Assembly: GCA_913056515.1 (NCBI GenBank)
Contig: CAJXMP010000008.1
Coordinates: forward strand, 1 to 37,277
Direction of reading: 5' to 3'
From: an uncultured Lewinella sp.
GTDB lineage: Bacteria > Bacteroidota > Bacteroidia > Chitinophagales > Saprospiraceae
DNA: 37,277 nucleotides
The position numbers were made by a program, and so were the translations under genes. The notes beneath the pieces were generated by a model. That model did not search any database and was not told the DNA's origin. It was given only the letters and a program-made list of their open reading frames with translations. Positions 35,733 to 37,277 of this stretch are shown piece after piece (the first letter of the stretch is position 1; the number at the start of each line of letters is the position of its first letter).

Positions 35733-35764
35733 GATGTTTTAGTATAATCGGTTTTTGAGACTTA

Positions 35765-35781
35765 TATAATCTCATGAAAAA
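35765..35781 (+). repeat. 17-bp motif copy 3
   Basis: tataatctcatgaaaaa, 296 nt after copy 2. Bases left of the motif differ from copies 1 and 2. It is the last sign tying this side of the window to the asnS region before the change of origin. Confidence 0.8.
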
Positions 35782-35932
35782 AGCGGTTTATTATATCTTG
35801 ACAGCTCGTTTGCTGTACTTTTTAATGGTTAAGTAAGCTTGATTATTGTTGGATTTATATCCCTTTATTCCCGCTTACAATACAAATATGCAACCGAAAT
35901 GACAGCCGCTCAATGACAAATTTTAATTTTTG

Positions 35933-35961
35933 TTGAAAAAAAATGATATTAGCATTAAAAT
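35933..35961 (+). promoter_or_regulatory. Sigma-70 type promoter of rpsU
   Basis: TTGAAA (35933-35938), exactly 17 nt, TAAAAT (35956-35961) match the proteobacterial -35/-10 consensus (TTGACA/TATAAT) closely. This is not the Bacteroidota promoter form. The expected start is near 35968, about 31 nt before rpsU. Confidence 0.75.
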
Positions 35962-35998
35962 AGCGGACCTTAAACGAACTATTAACAAATAATAATTT

Positions 35999-36211
35999 AT
36001 GACAACAATTAAAGTAAAAGAGAACGAACCATTTGACGTTGCATTACGAAGATTTAAGCGTCTTGTTGAAAAAACAGGTCTTATGAATGATCTTCGTGCT
36101 AAAGAATTTTACGAAAAACCTACATGGGAGCGTAAAAGAAAAGCAGCGGCTGCGGTAAAAAGACAATATAGACGTCTTCGCAACCAAATGTTACCTCCAA
36201 AAATGTATTAA
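35999..36211 (+). CDS. rpsU: 30S ribosomal protein S21, betaproteobacterial type
   Basis: The 70 residues read as betaproteobacterial S21: [20 protein letters not shown], then REKE-type [20 protein letters not shown] and an ending [12 protein letters not shown]. Bacteroidota S21 is a different, shorter sequence beginning MLIIPIKDGE, as I recall it. S21 binds the 30S platform and helps initiation. A sigma-70 type promoter precedes it, and yqeY follows after 10 nt. Confidence 0.93.
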   Translation: MTTIKVKENEPFDVALRRFKRLVEKTGLMNDLRAKEFYEKPTWERKRKAAAAVKRQYRRLRNQMLPPKMY

Positions 36212-36221
36212 TCCCTCCGAG

Positions 36222-36665
36222 ATGTCGATCCGACAAACAATCTCAGATGATATGAAAACCTTCATGCGAGCCAAAGATACGGCTCGTCTTGGAGCTATTC
36301 GTCTTCTTCAGGCCTCAATTAAACAAAAAGAAGTTGATGAGAGAATTGAATTAAATGATGACCAAATTCTAGCTGTCATTCAAAAAATGCTTAAACAAAG
36401 AAAAGACTCAATCGAGGCTTATCAACAAGCGAATAGACAAGATTTGATTGATCAAGAACAATTAGAGATTGAAGTGCTAACCAAATATATGCCAGAACCA
36501 TTATCGGATGAAGAGATAAATCAATACATTGAAGAAGCAATAGCTACAACTGGAGCTGCTGATATGAAAGATATGGGTAAAGTCGTTGGTGTTCTCAAAT
36601 CAAAAGTAGCTGGCCGTGCCGATATGGGTGAAGTGTCAAAATTAGTCAGACAAAAACTCTCATAA
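36222..36665 (+). CDS. yqeY: GatB/YqeY family protein, betaproteobacterial type
   Basis: The 147 residues show the YqeY pattern: MRAKDTARLGAIRLLQASIK, KQKEVDERIEL, DDQILAVIQKMLKQRKDSIE, LTKYMPEPLSDEEI, and KDMGKVVGVLKSKVAGRADM ending in SKLVRQKLS. Related to the GatB tail, possibly a tRNA-interacting protein, but the function is not proven. The sequence resembles betaproteobacterial homologues rather than Bacteroidota ones. The order rpsU-yqeY-dnaG is the betaproteobacterial arrangement, with dnaG 42 nt downstream. Confidence 0.92.
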   Translation: MSIRQTISDDMKTFMRAKDTARLGAIRLLQASIKQKEVDERIELNDDQILAVIQKMLKQRKDSIEAYQQANRQDLIDQEQLEIEVLTKYMPEPLSDEEINQYIEEAIATTGAADMKDMGKVVGVLKSKVAGRADMGEVSKLVRQKLS

Positions 36666-36707
36666 ATCACTTATAAAAATTGAAATAATTTCAGTTATCA
36701 TTATGTG

Positions 36708-37019
36708 ATGATCCCTGAGTCATTTATTCAAGAAATCTTAAATCGAATTGACGTTGTCGATGTTGTTGATCAAAGAGTGAAACTAAAAAAAGCTGGAGCA
36801 AACTATGTTGCATGTTGCCCCTTTCATCAAGAAAAATCCCCCTCTTTCACAGTTAGCCCCTCCAAACAGTTTTATCATTGCTTCGGATGTGGCGCCCATG
36901 GATCCGCCATTAGTTTTTTGATGGAGTACGACGGATTAACATTTATTGAATCTGTTCAATCAATTGCAAATCAGCTTGGTTTAGCCGTCCCAAATGATCA
37001 ATCTAATGCTCAAAAAGGT
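36708..37019 (+). CDS. dnaG: DNA primase DnaG, N-terminal fragment (betaproteobacterial type)
   Basis: The frame begins at ATG 36708 (GTG at 36705 is also in frame). The first 104 residues are the N-terminal CHC2 zinc-binding domain of DnaG: IPESFIQEILNRIDVVDVVD, then C37, H40 (CCPFHQEKSPSFTVSP), C58 and C61 (FYHCFGCGAHGSAISFLMEY), and FIESVQSIANQLGLAVPND. Primase normally has about 580-640 residues, so the TOPRIM core and the helicase-binding domain are missing. The frame continues, without a stop, into ribF-like sequence near residue 105. It is thus a fragment joined to another gene, and cannot give a working primase. Confidence 0.92.
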
Positions 37020-37277
37020 AAGGCAGATGATTTTAAGTTAGAAGAAATTCCGCCACAAGATATTGAGGATAGTATAGTAAGTAGTACCAAAATTAGGAAG
37101 GCACTTTTAGATGGAGATGTTCATCTTGCAAAGGAATATTTGGGAGATTTATACACCATATCTGGTAATGTAGAAGAGGGTCTTCAGCGAGGTACGACTA
37201 TTGGTTATCCAACCGCAAATGTGAGAGTTGGAAGTAGCTTCAAGTTGATTCCCAAGAATGGTGTGTATGCAGTGTGG
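37020..37277 (+). CDS. ribF: Riboflavin kinase/FAD synthetase RibF, internal fragment (Bacteroidota type)
   Basis: From about codon 105 of the frame starting at 36708, the sequence reads FKLEEIPPQDIEDSIVSSTK, IRKALLDGDVHLAKEYLGDL, RGTTIGYPTANVRVG and KLIPKNGVYAVW. SSTKIR is the end of the FAD synthetase nucleotidyltransferase domain, and GYPTAN is the flavokinase signature. This is RibF from about residue 140 onward, of a Bacteroidota type. The first about 140 residues, with the HxGH nucleotide-binding motif, are not present. The window ends within the flavokinase domain, so the right end is also open. Confidence 0.88.

Larger units (their letters stand above)
35234..35932. other. Non-coding/uncertain region with three repeat-hairpin units
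   Basis: No credible protein gene is visible in these 699 bases. They contain: the asnS terminator (35251-35286), a hairpin at 35307-35325, a second at 35432-35454, a third at 35710-35732, and the 17-bp motif tataatctcatgaaaaa at 35346-35362, 35469-35485 and 35765-35781. Each motif copy places an ATG before three A-rich codons and opens a short reading frame on the plus strand (7, 30 and 20 codons: 35355-35378, 35478-35570 and 35774-35836), with no sequence similarity after the first residues. A smaller stem lies at 35377-35394 and another at 35801-35816. The first two copies are identical over 24 bases. Confidence 0.6.
35900..37019. other. Betaproteobacterial-type block inside Bacteroidota DNA (approximate limits)
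   Basis: This block holds a sigma-70 promoter, rpsU, yqeY and the first 104 codons of dnaG, all of betaproteobacterial type. The left limit lies between motif copy 3 (35781) and the promoter (35933). The right limit lies near 37,015-37,032, where dnaG-like sequence becomes ribF-like. Both limits are judged by protein character and by eye; exact breakpoints cannot be placed without reference genomes. Confidence 0.8.

Noticed and set aside
35339-35781. CRISPR-like array
   Set aside because: Only three copies exist, spaced unequally (123 and 296 nt), with no cas gene and with an ATG and A-run in each copy.

Overview
The window is chromosomal DNA of an AT-rich member of the Bacteroidota. The evidence is protein-family content (paired-cysteine TonB energy transducers, the LptC-CNNM pair, DUF3109, stand-alone RapZ-like domain), A-rich start regions without Shine-Dalgarno motifs, and several promoters of the Bacteroidota type (TTTG, about 20 nt, TAnnTTTG). 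It looks like core genome: no insertion sequences, phage genes, CRISPR arrays, tRNA or rRNA genes were seen. The exception is the last 1.3 kb.

Layout. 1-4845 (minus): mfd followed by two bacterial PH-domain membrane proteins, the last cut by the window edge. 4927-6591 (minus): fadD. 6826-6981 (plus): rpmH with a textbook promoter. 7085-8899 (minus): secreted TPR protein. 9047-11968 (minus): a VanZ-like protein and three TonB paralogues. 12028-14278 (minus): gcvH, a mitochondrial-type citrate synthase and a small secreted protein. 14425-18234 (plus): DUF3109 cysteine-cluster protein, PpiD-like periplasmic foldase and a membrane protein. 18231-20961 (minus): DMT transporter, lptC and a CNNM/CorC transporter. 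21048-28391 (plus): a second cysteine-cluster protein, prs, L25, an omega-amidase-like nitrilase, an NlpC/P60 lipoprotein, then a tight adk-obg-sugar kinase-RapZ-like-elaA operon. 28417-29820 (minus): phosphohexomutase. 29967-30614 (plus): pcm. 30630-31688 (minus): a lipoprotein and tadA. 31796-35233 (plus): guaB, a DCC thiol protein and asnS.

The region 35234-35998 has no convincing protein gene. It holds a terminator and three copies of a 17-bp motif (tataatctcatgaaaaa), each just downstream of a different hairpin.

From about 35.9 kb the sequence changes origin. A sigma-70 type promoter (TTGAAA-17-TAAAAT) drives rpsU, then yqeY, then the start of dnaG. All three proteins look betaproteobacterial, and the order is that of the proteobacterial macromolecular-synthesis operon. 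At about 37,018 the dnaG reading frame runs without a stop into the middle of a Bacteroidota-type ribF, whose first half is missing. The simplest reading is a chimeric join (assembly, library or amplification artefact) of a roughly 1.1-kb betaproteobacterial fragment between two Bacteroidota pieces. Real gene transfer cannot be excluded from sequence alone.

No clear new defence or mobile system was found. The most interesting biological leads are the repeat-hairpin array after asnS, the TonB cluster with an extra membrane segment, the sugar kinase/RapZ-like/ElaA operon and the mitochondrial-type citrate synthase.
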